Below are positions 35,573 through 43,977 of a DNA stretch of 64,000 nucleotides, piece by piece. Both the position numbers and the translations under genes were made by a program. The stretch's first letter is position 1. The number at the start of each line of letters is the position of its first letter. The notes below the pieces were generated by a model. That model was given only the letters and a program-made list of their open reading frames with translations. It was not told where the DNA came from and did not search any database. The stretch is from positions 62,001-126,000 of the forward strand of contig CAYRLE010000001.1 of the NCBI GenBank assembly GCA_964425105.1. Direction: 5' to 3'. This DNA is from S012-109 sp964425105 (GTDB lineage: Bacteria > Pseudomonadota > Gammaproteobacteria > SZUA-140).

Positions 35573-35794
35573 TCAGAATCCATCCCGTTCGAAATGATAG
35601 GCGGATTCGTCGAGAAAAGTCAGGGTCAGGAAGGTCATGAAAAGGGCCAGGGAGATGATGGCGCCCGGCGGCAGGAACATCATGAACATGCCGGCAATGA
35701 TCCAGTGATCGCGTGCCCGCTTGCGCTTCAGCCGGTAGGCGCGGGTTTTCCGCAGCGGAATCCAGATGTTGTTTTTTTCATCGTAGACATGCAT
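35573..35794 (-). CDS. Small single-helix membrane protein
   Basis: 73 residues from ATG 35794 with AAGGTG before it. The N-terminal half is strongly basic (PLRKTRAYRLKRKRARDHW), followed by one long hydrophobic segment (about 33-60, IIAGMFMMFLPPGAIISLAL). No family is recognised. It lies between the basic protein gene and a divergent oxidoreductase. Confidence 0.6.
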   Translation of the reverse strand: MHVYDEKNNIWIPLRKTRAYRLKRKRARDHWIIAGMFMMFLPPGAIISLALFMTFLTLTFLDESAYHFERDGF

Positions 35795-35930
35795 AGGATC
35801 ACCTTTTGGCTGTGCTCTCGAACTGATAATACGGCATCATCGATGGCATCTTTAGATCTTTCTCCCCACCGTTGATTTCAATATCAGAAAACTGCCGCCT
35901 ATTGTCAACCGTGCAGGTGTGTTCGCTAGA

Positions 35931-35944
35931 GCCTGTTAACAGGC
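35931..35944. promoter_or_regulatory. Perfect 14-bp palindrome before the oxidoreductase gene
   Basis: GCCTGTTAACAGGC lies 23 nt before the ATG at 35967. It may be an operator for the oxidoreductase gene or a short stem in its leader. The regulator is unknown. Confidence 0.35.
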
Positions 35945-35966
35945 CCTAAATGATGGAGGCCCATGA

Positions 35967-36968
35967 ATGAAAGCTGTGCTGATGACGGCACCGGGGGGCA
36001 GCGATGTGCTGCAACTGCAGGATATCCCGGAACCCGAGATTACCAGTGAGCGCCAGATCAAGGTGCGCCTCAAGGCCGCCGGCGTCAATCCCCTCGACAC
36101 CAAGCTGCGCAGCCGCGGTGTTTTCTACGAGAATGCCCTGCCGGCCATCCTGGGCTGTGACGGCGCCGGCGTGGTATCTGAGGTGGGGGATGCGGTGACC
36201 CGTTTCAAAGCTGGGGATGCCGTCTGGTTCTGCAACGGCGGTTTGGGCGGAGAGCCGGGTACCTATGCCGAATACACCGTGCTCCATGAGGCGGTGGCGG
36301 CGCCCAAACCCGACTCACTGAGCTTCGTGGAGGCGGCGGCCGCCCCCCTGGTGCTGATCACCGCCTGGGAGGCGCTCTATGACCGGGCCCGGCTCAAGCC
36401 CAACAAAAGCGCGCTGATTCATGGCGGGACCGGCGGCGTCGGCCATGTCGCCATTCAGCTGGCCTGTCTGGCCGGTGCCCGGGTCTGCACCACTGTGGGC
36501 ACTACAGAGAAGGCTGAACTGGCCCGCTCCCTGGGCGCCATGGAGACCATCCTCTATACGGAGCAGGATTTCGTCGAGGCAGTCGACGAATGGAGCGGGG
36601 GGCAGGGTGTGAATGTGGCCCTGGACACGGTGGGCGGCAAGGTATTCCACAGGACCATGGCCGCCGTTGCCCACTACGGCGATCTGGTGACCCTGCTGGA
36701 TCCCGGCAGCGAGGTATCCTGGCAGGAGGCGCGCAACCGCAATTTGCGCATTGGTTTCGAGCTCATGCTCACCCCCATGCTGCAAGACTTTCCTGAGGCG
36801 CGCCGTCATCAGGTGATCATCCTGGAACAGTGTGGCCACTGGTTCGATGAAGGACGGCTCAAGATCCACATCGGTATGACCTTTCCCCTGGAGCAGGCGG
36901 GGGCCGCCCATGCCCTCCTGGAAACCGGCCACATGACCGGCAAGGCCGTATTGACCATGGAACCCTGA
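35967..36968 (+). CDS. Zinc-independent MDR oxidoreductase, quinone-reductase-like
   Basis: 333 residues. The medium-chain dehydrogenase fold is clear: MKAVLMTAPGGSDVLQLQDIP start, GVNPLDTKLRSRG, LGCDGAGVVSEVG and the nucleotide site IHGGTGGVGHVAIQLACL. The structural-zinc cysteine cluster of alcohol dehydrogenases is absent, so an NADPH-dependent quinone or enone reductase is expected. It stands alone with a palindromic site in front. Confidence 0.87.
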   Translation: MKAVLMTAPGGSDVLQLQDIPEPEITSERQIKVRLKAAGVNPLDTKLRSRGVFYENALPAILGCDGAGVVSEVGDAVTRFKAGDAVWFCNGGLGGEPGTYAEYTVLHEAVAAPKPDSLSFVEAAAAPLVLITAWEALYDRARLKPNKSALIHGGTGGVGHVAIQLACLAGARVCTTVGTTEKAELARSLGAMETILYTEQDFVEAVDEWSGGQGVNVALDTVGGKVFHRTMAAVAHYGDLVTLLDPGSEVSWQEARNRNLRIGFELMLTPMLQDFPEARRHQVIILEQCGHWFDEGRLKIHIGMTFPLEQAGAAHALLETGHMTGKAVLTMEP

Positions 36969-37043
36969 TTCCGGCGGGAAGTGGGATAAGGGCGGCGCAA
37001 TCCATTCTCTATCTATCAAGTATCACAAGCTATCAAACGAACC

Positions 37044-37418
37044 ATGTGGCTCATCGACCAACTCGCCGAGGCCCGCATTGCCGAGGCCCAGGAACGGGGT
37101 GATTTCGACAAACTGCCGGGGGCGGGCCGCCCCCTGGATCTGGATGATGATCTCCTGGTGCCGGAGGAGCTGCGCGTTGCCTACCGCATCCTAAAAAATG
37201 CCGGTTTCGTACCTCCTGAAATGGAGATGCGGCGTGAGATCGCCCATCTGCAGCAACTCGTGGATACTGTCATCAGTGACGTAGAACGGGCCGCCTGTTT
37301 ACGGCGTCTCAATTTCCTTCTTACTCAACTCGGCAGCCGCCATGGCAGGGAACTGTCTCCAGCCGTGCAGGATCACTATTTTGCAAAGCTGCAACGGCGA
37401 CTGGATGCCCCTCGTTGA
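37044..37418 (+). CDS. DUF1992 protein (DnaJC28-like)
   Basis: 124 residues. It shows the conserved DUF1992 core: ERGDFDKLPGAGRPLDLDDD and VPEELRVAYRILKNAGFVPPEMEMRREI (part). Eukaryotic DNAJC28 carries this domain after a J-domain, but no J-domain is present here. Cytosolic; function unknown. 75 nt after the oxidoreductase. Confidence 0.85.
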   Translation: MWLIDQLAEARIAEAQERGDFDKLPGAGRPLDLDDDLLVPEELRVAYRILKNAGFVPPEMEMRREIAHLQQLVDTVISDVERAACLRRLNFLLTQLGSRHGRELSPAVQDHYFAKLQRRLDAPR

Positions 37419-37542
37419 AATTGGCTGTGCTGAATCCAAAGATGGGCAGAATGTGGCATACAGGGAGGGCGCCACGGCACAGGAGGGCAGCCTGTTCTGT
37501 CCACGAGCTAAGGGGTGGTTGTCCCTGTTCTGAGACGTGCTC

Positions 37543-38682
37543 ATGTTGAAACGATTTCTCATCATATTGTTGTTCCTGGCTTGCACTGCCTGTGCCCGCC
37601 AGCAAACCATCGTCCCCATGGCGCAGGAGCAGGGAACCCAGGGCAGGGCGCTGCTGGCGGATGGCGCCATCTATGAGGGGACGTTCAGGGATGGTCTGAT
37701 GCATGGCCGGGGTACGCTGAGTTGGCCCAATGGCGAGCGCTATGAAGGCGAATTCCAGAATGGCTTGATGCATGGGCGAGGGACCTATTACTTCCCCGCA
37801 GGGGGCAAGGCAGGGGTACGCAGGAGAAAGCTGGAAGGCAGGTGGAGGGCTGGTGAGTTCGTCTCTGAGCGGCCGGCGAAAACCAATGATGCCGGGGAAC
37901 TGGCGCTGGTGCCGGAACTGGTGCTCTTTCAGCAGTACCCGCTGCTGGCCCGGCGTCTGCAGAGCATTGCCCCCTCACGGCCGGGGGTGCCCGACCTCTA
38001 TGTCATCGCCTTTGGCGCGGACGGCTATCAGGACGTCTTCACGAAAGAGGCCGCTTATGTCCATCGGCTCTTCCGGGATCGCTACGGCACTGCAGGACGC
38101 AGCCTGTTGCTGGCAAATAACCGCAAGGCCCTCAATGTGATACCGTTGGCCAGTGCCAGCAATCTGAGGCAAGCCCTTAAGGTTATCGCGCAGCGCATGG
38201 ATGTGGAGGAGGACATTCTCCTGCTTTATTTCACCGGCCATGGTTCCAGGGATCACGAGATTACCGTGCAGCTGGAGAATCTGCCACTGGTGGACCTGTC
38301 GCCGCCACTGCTGGCCACACTCCTCAGGGAGGCGGGCATCAAGTGGAAGGTGGTCATAATCTCTTCTTGTTATTCAGGCGGTTTTATTGATTATCTTAAG
38401 GATGATCAGACAATGGTGATCACCTCGGCCCATGCCCGTCGCACCTCATTTGGCTGCAGCGACGATGCCGAAATGACCTATTTCGGCCGCGCCTTTTTCC
38501 AGCAGGCCCTGCCCCGCACTGACAGTTTCCGGGACGCCTTTGAAATGGCGCGCAAACTGGTGACTGCCTGGGAGAAAAAAGAGCACTTCAAGCCTTCCCT
38601 GCCGCAGTTCTCCAGTTCGCCGGGGATCGAAGCCCGGCTGGTGCAGTGGCGCGAGAGCCTGGAGTCTGCAGGCGGAGAATGA
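37543..38682 (+). CDS. Lipoprotein with MORN repeats and C13/caspase-like peptidase domain
   Basis: 379 residues from ATG 37543. The signal peptide ends in a lipobox region LFLACTAC (Cys14 or Cys17). Two MORN repeats follow (about 44-88: YEGTFRDGLMHGRGTL and YEGEFQNGLMHGRGTY). The C-terminal half is a clan-CD peptidase fold: LLLYFTGHGSRDH with catalytic His233 and VVIISSCYSGGF with Cys276, as in legumain-like (C13) and caspase-like enzymes. The dyad is intact, so proteolysis is plausible. Substrate and activation are unknown. The combination of a membrane anchor, MORN and peptidase is uncommon in well-studied bacteria. Confidence 0.85.
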   Translation: MLKRFLIILLFLACTACARQQTIVPMAQEQGTQGRALLADGAIYEGTFRDGLMHGRGTLSWPNGERYEGEFQNGLMHGRGTYYFPAGGKAGVRRRKLEGRWRAGEFVSERPAKTNDAGELALVPELVLFQQYPLLARRLQSIAPSRPGVPDLYVIAFGADGYQDVFTKEAAYVHRLFRDRYGTAGRSLLLANNRKALNVIPLASASNLRQALKVIAQRMDVEEDILLLYFTGHGSRDHEITVQLENLPLVDLSPPLLATLLREAGIKWKVVIISSCYSGGFIDYLKDDQTMVITSAHARRTSFGCSDDAEMTYFGRAFFQQALPRTDSFRDAFEMARKLVTAWEKKEHFKPSLPQFSSSPGIEARLVQWRESLESAGGE

Positions 38683-38791
38683 ATCCAGGCGCGGCATCTC
38701 CTTCAGGGAGAGCGGACAGCTTTTCATGGGCGGCGCCCATGATAGAATTCTATTCTGCAATAACGAGGTAACGATAGAGGGAGGGAAAACG

Positions 38792-39091
38792 ATGCAGGTG
38801 ACGCTGGTTCAGGTCCATGTCAAACCCGAATATGTGGACGATTTCATCGAAGCCACGCGCCTCAATCACGAGGCTTCCATAAAAGAGGCAGGCAATGTCC
38901 GCTTCGATATCCTCCAGTCAGCCGACGATAGCACCCGCTTCGTGCTCTATGAAGCCTATCGGACGGCAGAAGACGCGGCCCGTCACAAGGAGACTGCCCA
39001 TTACCTGAAGTGGCGTGAAACGGTGGCCGACTGGATGGCCGAACCGCGCCAGGGCATTCCCTACCAGGGGCTGTTTCCCAGCCTCTCATGA
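38792..39091 (+). CDS. LsrG/YgiN-family antibiotic-biosynthesis-monooxygenase fold protein
   Basis: 99 residues from ATG 38792 (GAGGGAGGG site). It matches the dimeric alpha+beta-barrel ABM fold and aligns well with LsrG, the isomerase of phospho-AI-2: VQVHVKPEYVDDFIEATRLNH, EAGNVRFDILQS, FVLYEAYRTAEDAARHK. No other lsr gene is visible, so the substrate here is probably different. Its stop overlaps the alcohol dehydrogenase start, indicating a functional pair. Confidence 0.82.
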   Translation: MQVTLVQVHVKPEYVDDFIEATRLNHEASIKEAGNVRFDILQSADDSTRFVLYEAYRTAEDAARHKETAHYLKWRETVADWMAEPRQGIPYQGLFPSLS

Positions 39092-40278
39092 TGCGCAACT
39101 TTGCCGTTGCCCGTCTGCCGCGAATAGAATTCGGCCGCGGCGTGCTGGCCCGCGTGCCGGAGATCATAGCCGGCTATGGCCGTAAGGCGCTCATCGTCAC
39201 AGGGGCGGAATCCTTTACGGCATCGCCAGGCTGGGAGGGACTGCAGCAGGGGCTGCACAGTCAGGGGCTGGGGTGGCGATTGCTGCGGGTGAAGGGTGAG
39301 CCGTCCCCGGTGCTGGTGGACGAGGCCGTGCGACGCTATGGCAGCGATGCTGTGGACGTGGTGGTGGGTATCGGCGGCGGCAGCGCCCTGGATGCGGCCA
39401 AGGCCATTGCCGGCCTGCTCAGGGTGGGCCGCAGTGTCATGGATTATCTGGAAGGGGTGGGGGCCGAGTTGGCATACCAGGGACCGGCAACACCCTTCAT
39501 CGCCGTCCCCACCACCGCCGGCACCGGCAGCGAGGCCACCAAGAACGCGGTACTCAGCTTGCAGGGCAATGAGGGATTCAAGAAATCCTTCCGTGACGAG
39601 CAGTTGGTGGCCCGGTACGCCCTGGTGGATCCGGACCTGCTGGGCGGCTGCCCGCCGTCGGTGATTGCCGCCAACGGCATGGACGCCCTGACCCAGCTGC
39701 TGGAGTCCTATGTCTCGCTCAAGGCGAGCCCCTTCACCGACGCTCTGGCCCGTGACGGGCTGCGTGCGGTGCGTGGCAGCCTGCTGCGCTGGTATGAGGA
39801 GGGGGCAGAGGCAAGGGAGGCCCACGAGCAGATGGCCTGGGCCGCCCTGGCTTCCGGCATCACCCTGGCCCAGTGCGGCCTGGGATCGGTGCACGGCCTG
39901 GCTTCGCCCCTGGGTGCCTTCCATCCCATTCCCCACGGTGTGGCCTGCGGCACTCTGGTGGCCACAGCCACGGCAGTGAACATCGAGGCCTTGCGCAGCC
40001 GGGAACCCGACAGCCCGGCTTTGGAAAAATATGCCCACGCCGCGGAACTGCTCCATGGCCGCCATTTCCCCAGCCGCGAGGCGGCCTGGGAGGCGCTGGT
40101 GCGACTGCTGGAGGATTGGACCCGGCGCTTGGAACTGCCGCCTCTCCGCCGCTACGGCCTGGACGAGAATAATCTGGGCCGGCTGGTGGCCCATGCCCGG
40201 GGCAGCAGCATGAAAACCAATCCCATCGTGCTCAGCGACCAGGAAATCCGCGCCATCCTGCTGCAGCGACTCGCTTGA
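39088..40278 (+). CDS. Iron-containing alcohol dehydrogenase
   Basis: 396 residues. It contains the NAD fold GGGSALDAAKAIAGL, PTTAGTGSEATKNAVL and the iron-binding histidines in GSVHGLASPLGAFHPIPHG. The substrate is not predictable. Its ATG overlaps the LsrG-like gene. Such a pair suggests successive steps on a small dicarbonyl or aldehyde. Confidence 0.9.
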   Translation: MMRNFAVARLPRIEFGRGVLARVPEIIAGYGRKALIVTGAESFTASPGWEGLQQGLHSQGLGWRLLRVKGEPSPVLVDEAVRRYGSDAVDVVVGIGGGSALDAAKAIAGLLRVGRSVMDYLEGVGAELAYQGPATPFIAVPTTAGTGSEATKNAVLSLQGNEGFKKSFRDEQLVARYALVDPDLLGGCPPSVIAANGMDALTQLLESYVSLKASPFTDALARDGLRAVRGSLLRWYEEGAEAREAHEQMAWAALASGITLAQCGLGSVHGLASPLGAFHPIPHGVACGTLVATATAVNIEALRSREPDSPALEKYAHAAELLHGRHFPSREAAWEALVRLLEDWTRRLELPPLRRYGLDENNLGRLVAHARGSSMKTNPIVLSDQEIRAILLQRLA

Positions 40279-40347
40279 TTTACTCGCCGCCCATTATCCC
40301 GTATGGTAGTCGGGGACTGCCAGAACAACAATAAACAGGTTGGATTC

Positions 40348-40943
40348 ATGCGCACGATTCTGCTCCTGAACCCCAAAGGTGGCTGTGGCAAGACGACGCT
40401 GGCCACCAATATCGCCAGTTTTTATGCGCGGCGCGGCCATAATGTGGTGCTGGCGGATTTCGATCCCCAGGGCTCCAGCATGGAGTGGCTGGCTGCCCGC
40501 CCGGAAAAACTGCAGCCAATTCGTGGCATTGCCGCCTGGGAGGAGGCCTTGCGAGTTCCACGCCAGTGCGAATTCCTGATCATGGATGCGCCGGCTGCGG
40601 TGGATAGCAAGGAGATTACCGCTCTCGTGCGCCGTGCCCAAAGCGTCATCCTGCCGGTATTGCCATCACCCATCGATATCCGCGCCGCCAGCCGCTTCAT
40701 CCATGACCTGCTGCTGGTGGGCAAAATCTCGCGGCGGCAGAGCAAGATTGCCGTAGTCGCCAACCGGGTTAGAGAGAACACCCTGATCTATCACCACCTG
40801 GAGCGTTTTCTGAGGCAGCTGCAGATCCCTTTCCTGACATCCCTGCGCGATACCCAGAATTATATCCGCGCCGCCGAACGGGGGCTGGGCGTCTTCGAGT
40901 TGGCCCCCTCCCTGGTGGAGGCCGACCTGGAGCAATGGAAGCC
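40348..40943 (+). CDS. ParA-family ATPase, C-terminus lost in the assembly gap
   Basis: About 198 codons from ATG 40348 to the gap. It has a deviant Walker A (LNPKGGCGKTTLATNIAS), LADFDPQGSSMEW, and LIMDAPAAVD, the ParA/MinD/Soj core. It is clearly paralogous to the gene at 45888 (VLPSPIDIRAASRFIHDLLLVGK versus the same region there). The end and any partner gene are hidden by the 100 N, which stand for an unknown length. ParA-like proteins place cell structures such as chromosomes or flagella. Confidence 0.87.
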
Positions 40944-41043
40944 NNNNNNNNNNNNNNNNNNNNNNNNNNNNNNNNNNNNNNNNNNNNNNNNNNNNNNNNN
41001 NNNNNNNNNNNNNNNNNNNNNNNNNNNNNNNNNNNNNNNNNNN
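40944..41043. other. Assembly gap of 100 N
   Basis: Exactly 100 unknown bases, a placeholder length. It truncates the ParA gene and may conceal a downstream gene. Confidence 0.99.
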
Positions 41044-41136
41044 TGAATTTTGGTCGCTATTTATTTTGAAGGACCTGAGTGATAGTTTCATTCGACCCTG
41101 CTTGATATAACAACCTGCAATAGATAGGAGCCGAAA

Positions 41137-41463
41137 GTGATTGAAATTTCAACTGAGTTCAATGAGGAGATCCCAAAGTGGGATGTTGCCTTAGAGGCTT
41201 TGGTAAAGGAGGAGTTCCAGCAGCGGGGGCGGCTGCTCACCACTACGGATTTCCGCCGCTTGGCCAATCAATATGCCATCCGCTTCGACGACATCATGGC
41301 CACCCTGTTCGAACTGGCCATGGCGCAGCGATGGGAATATCTGGAGATGGGGGGCGGGCGCCGGGAGATCACCCCTGAACTCGTAGCAGGACTCTATGAC
41401 CATGGGCGCCTGTACGAGAAGGACCTACAGGATTTCTCTGGTGGCTGGCGGCCGTGCAACTGA
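41137..41463 (+). CDS. Hypothetical protein next to the FlhB/FliK-like pair
   Basis: 108 residues from GTG 41137, with TAGGAG six nt upstream. Acidic N-terminus, then helices (LVKEEFQQRGRLLTTTDFRRLANQYAIRFDDIMATLFELA, shown in full length only by position 24-63) that look like a winged or helical DNA/protein interaction module. It is convergent with and 3 nt from the FlhB-like gene. The family is not recognised. Confidence 0.65.
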   Translation: MIEISTEFNEEIPKWDVALEALVKEEFQQRGRLLTTTDFRRLANQYAIRFDDIMATLFELAMAQRWEYLEMGGGRREITPELVAGLYDHGRLYEKDLQDFSGGWRPCN

Positions 41464-41466
41464 GTT

Positions 41467-41760
41467 TCAGCTTTTCTCTGGGGTAACGCGGTAAGCCTCG
41501 GGGAAGCGTCCCTGGAGCACATAGACAAAGGCGATGATCTCCGCCACTACGCGGTAGAGGGTTTCCGGGATTTCATCCCCCAGTTCGAGTTGGGCCAGGA
41601 CCTCCACCAGTTGCTCGTCTTCGTGAAGGGGGATTTCGTGTTCGCGGGCAAGCGACATGATTTGTTCCGCCAGGCCGCCTGCGCCCTTGGCGCTCACCTG
41701 GGGGGCATTGTCGCCGTCATAGTGCAGGGCAACCGCGATGGGTGTGGCGTCTCCTATCAC
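41467..41760 (-). CDS. FlhB C-terminal-domain homologue (FhlB-like export switch)
   Basis: 97 residues from GTG 41760. It is the cytosolic end of FlhB/EscU without the membrane part: AVALHYDGDNAPQVSAKG, EIPLHEDEQLVEVLAQLELGDEIP and YRVVAEIIAFVYVLQGR. The NPTH autocleavage site is absent. Its start overlaps the FliK-like stop (GTGA), making one unit. Small FlhB-like proteins are thought to substitute for the cleaved FlhB fragment in substrate switching. Confidence 0.88.
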   Translation of the reverse strand: MIGDATPIAVALHYDGDNAPQVSAKGAGGLAEQIMSLAREHEIPLHEDEQLVEVLAQLELGDEIPETLYRVVAEIIAFVYVLQGRFPEAYRVTPEKS

Positions 41761-43178
41761 GCCATTTCATCCAGAATACCCTGCCGGGTGTTGAGTGGCT
41801 GCGGCACTGGCAGCTGAATCGGTTCCAATTCCAGCTTCACGGCAGGTGTTTCGACAAGCAAGCCCAGGGCGCCGAGGGCCTTTTGGAGGCGCGGCAACTG
41901 CTGGAGGATGTCTCTTTCCGTGGCGGGATTCCCGGTTTGGAAATGGGTGCTCAACCGCTGTCCCTGCAGCCGCACCTTCACCTGCAGCGGCCCCAGTGCC
42001 GGCAGATTGAAGTTCAGGGAAACCCGCCATGCTTCCTCCTGATCGGGATCGGCCTCTTTCTCACGTTCAAACTGCATCTGCACCGTGTTCACCTCGTCGC
42101 GATGGCGCAGCGGCAGATCCAGCAGCAGGAAGAAAGCGCCACTTTCACGGTTTGCGGTCAGCAGTTGGTTGCTCTGCAGTCGAGCCAGCGCGCCATCTGT
42201 CTGTTGCTGCAGATCCTGCAGCAGAGGAAGGGTGTGCAGCAACTGGAGCAAGGCTGCGGCGCTGCGGGAGGGCGCTGTCTTCTGGCTGATGGCCTGTATC
42301 ACCTGCTGCACCAGTTCCGTAAGGGCTGTGGTTTGACGGGAGCTCCCCCGGTAATCGGCCAGGGCCTTCTGCAATTGGCCAAGCTGTTCGGGTGTCAGAT
42401 AGCGCATCAGTGCCCCCGCCAGCTGAGGCAGGCTCAGGCGGTTTTCCTTGAAAAGGCCCAGCAGTTCCTGTAACGGCTGGGCATTCGCGGCGCTTGCGGG
42501 CACTGTCAGCGGGCGGGGGCCGGTGTCCCTTGCCGTTTGCGCAGGCAGCTTGGACGTTGCCAGCTGTCTTTGGATTTCGTTGTCCAGTCGCAAGAGGCGG
42601 GCCTTGAAATCCGCCGTCGGTGATATCGTGCCGTCACGGGCTGTCGTCAATGTCCTCTCCAGGAACTGGCCGCTGGCCTGCAAGGCGACTTTCAGCTGGC
42701 CGGGGGCTCGGATTTGCGTTGCTTCAGGGAGACTGTCCATGAGGGAGCGAATGCTTGCCAAGAGCCGTGGTGCCAAAGGGGGGGTGGATTTTACCAGCGA
42801 GATGAGCCGCTCTAGAAGTGGGGCAGGGTCGCCTTGGCGCGGCAGGGTGCGGCGCAGATAGGGGCTGAGATCAGGTTTGGATGGCGTCACTGCCTGGCTT
42901 AGGATCTTCAGCTGGACAAGCTGATCCAGGGAGAGGACTTGCAGCTGAAAACGCTGGCCCTGTTTGACGGGAAAGGGGGTGAAAGCGGCCAGGGTCAGGC
43001 TGCCGATTTTCAACAGCAGACGTCCCGCGCCATCGCTGCCGGTCTCTGCCTGTGCCTGCAGCAGCTGCCCGGGCTGCCAGCTGCGAATGACTTCGGCATC
43101 CGACCTGACAGGGGTAGCCGTGGTGACGCCCTTGTTTGGTGTGATGGCGTCCATGATAATGGCGAGATGGCTGGTCAT
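41757..43178 (-). CDS. FliK-like flagellar hook-length control protein
   Basis: 473 residues from ATG 43178 with AAAGGAAA upstream. A low-complexity Gln/Leu-rich N-terminal ruler-like region is followed by a C-terminal FliK domain (LPALGPLQVKVRLQGQRLSTHF region, about 395-450). It pairs with the FlhB-like gene it overlaps; no other flagellar structural genes are here. Together they control switching of flagellar export from hook to filament, or are an orphan copy. Confidence 0.8.
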   Translation of the reverse strand: MTSHLAIIMDAITPNKGVTTATPVRSDAEVIRSWQPGQLLQAQAETGSDGAGRLLLKIGSLTLAAFTPFPVKQGQRFQLQVLSLDQLVQLKILSQAVTPSKPDLSPYLRRTLPRQGDPAPLLERLISLVKSTPPLAPRLLASIRSLMDSLPEATQIRAPGQLKVALQASGQFLERTLTTARDGTISPTADFKARLLRLDNEIQRQLATSKLPAQTARDTGPRPLTVPASAANAQPLQELLGLFKENRLSLPQLAGALMRYLTPEQLGQLQKALADYRGSSRQTTALTELVQQVIQAISQKTAPSRSAAALLQLLHTLPLLQDLQQQTDGALARLQSNQLLTANRESGAFFLLLDLPLRHRDEVNTVQMQFEREKEADPDQEEAWRVSLNFNLPALGPLQVKVRLQGQRLSTHFQTGNPATERDILQQLPRLQKALGALGLLVETPAVKLELEPIQLPVPQPLNTRQGILDEMA

Positions 43179-43230
43179 AACTGTTTCCTTTAATTGATAG
43201 AATCATCGGCAGGAGAGGTGCATCACTTCA

Positions 43231-43959
43231 GTGGCAACGGAATTCGTTTTTTCGCCCATCGGCATCATTCATTCCTGCTTCAAGGAAAAGTTTGGCATCC
43301 CCCGCCAGGCAGGCCTGGTGAGCGGAGCCCCAGCCTCCCTTGAGATCCTGCCGCCCTATGATCGTGAGGAGGCCTTACGCGGCCTGGAGAGTTTCTCCCA
43401 TATCTGGGTGACCTTTGTCTTTCACGGCAATCTAGGCAAGGCGTGGAAGCCTACTGTGCGGCCGCCGAGGCTGGGTGGAAACCGCCAGATTGGGGTGTTT
43501 GCCAGCCGCTCACCCTTCCGTCCCAATCCTCTGGGCCTTTCTGCCGTGGCATTGACTGGTATACGGCGGGACAATGGCCGCTTGCTGCTCGAGTTGGAGG
43601 GGGGCGACTTTCTGGACCAGACGCCGGTTCTGGATATCAAACCTTATCTACCCTATGCCGACTGTATCGCCCATGCCCGTGGCGGCTATGCCGCCACCCC
43701 TCCCAGCGTTCGCTACAATGTGAGTTTCGGTACACAAGCCCTGCAGGCCTGTCGTCATCATGGGCAGCGCCTGGGGCTGGATCTGCAGGCGCTCATCAGG
43801 CAATTGCTGGCCTATGATCCACGGCCGGCATACAAGAGTTCTGCGTTGAACGAGCAGGTATTTGCTATGAAAATATTTGACCTTGATGTCAAATGGCGGG
43901 TCGATAAGGAAGGGGTACAGGTCATGGAGTTACGTCGACTGCCTAAAGAACGGGCGTGA
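43231..43959 (+). CDS. trmO: tRNA (N6-threonylcarbamoyladenosine(37)-N6)-methyltransferase TrmO
   Basis: 242 residues from GTG 43231 (AGGAGAGG 12 nt upstream). It shows the TrmO/YaeB family pattern: FSPIGIIHSCFKEKFGIPRQ, GLESFSHIWVTFVFH, RPPRLGGN, GVFASRSPFRPNPLGLS, LDIKPYLPY and ALNEQVFAMKIFDLDVKWR (parts). It uses SAM to convert t6A37 to m6t6A37 in tRNA-Thr. Divergent from the fliK-like gene, 52 nt apart. Confidence 0.93.
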   Translation: MATEFVFSPIGIIHSCFKEKFGIPRQAGLVSGAPASLEILPPYDREEALRGLESFSHIWVTFVFHGNLGKAWKPTVRPPRLGGNRQIGVFASRSPFRPNPLGLSAVALTGIRRDNGRLLLELEGGDFLDQTPVLDIKPYLPYADCIAHARGGYAATPPSVRYNVSFGTQALQACRHHGQRLGLDLQALIRQLLAYDPRPAYKSSALNEQVFAMKIFDLDVKWRVDKEGVQVMELRRLPKERA

Positions 43960-43977
43960 TTTGTCGTAATAATAGCT

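Noticed and set aside
43203..43210. GCCGATGA, a possible FliA -10 box before the FliK-like gene
   Set aside because: The -35 match is poor and the spacing is 12 rather than 11.
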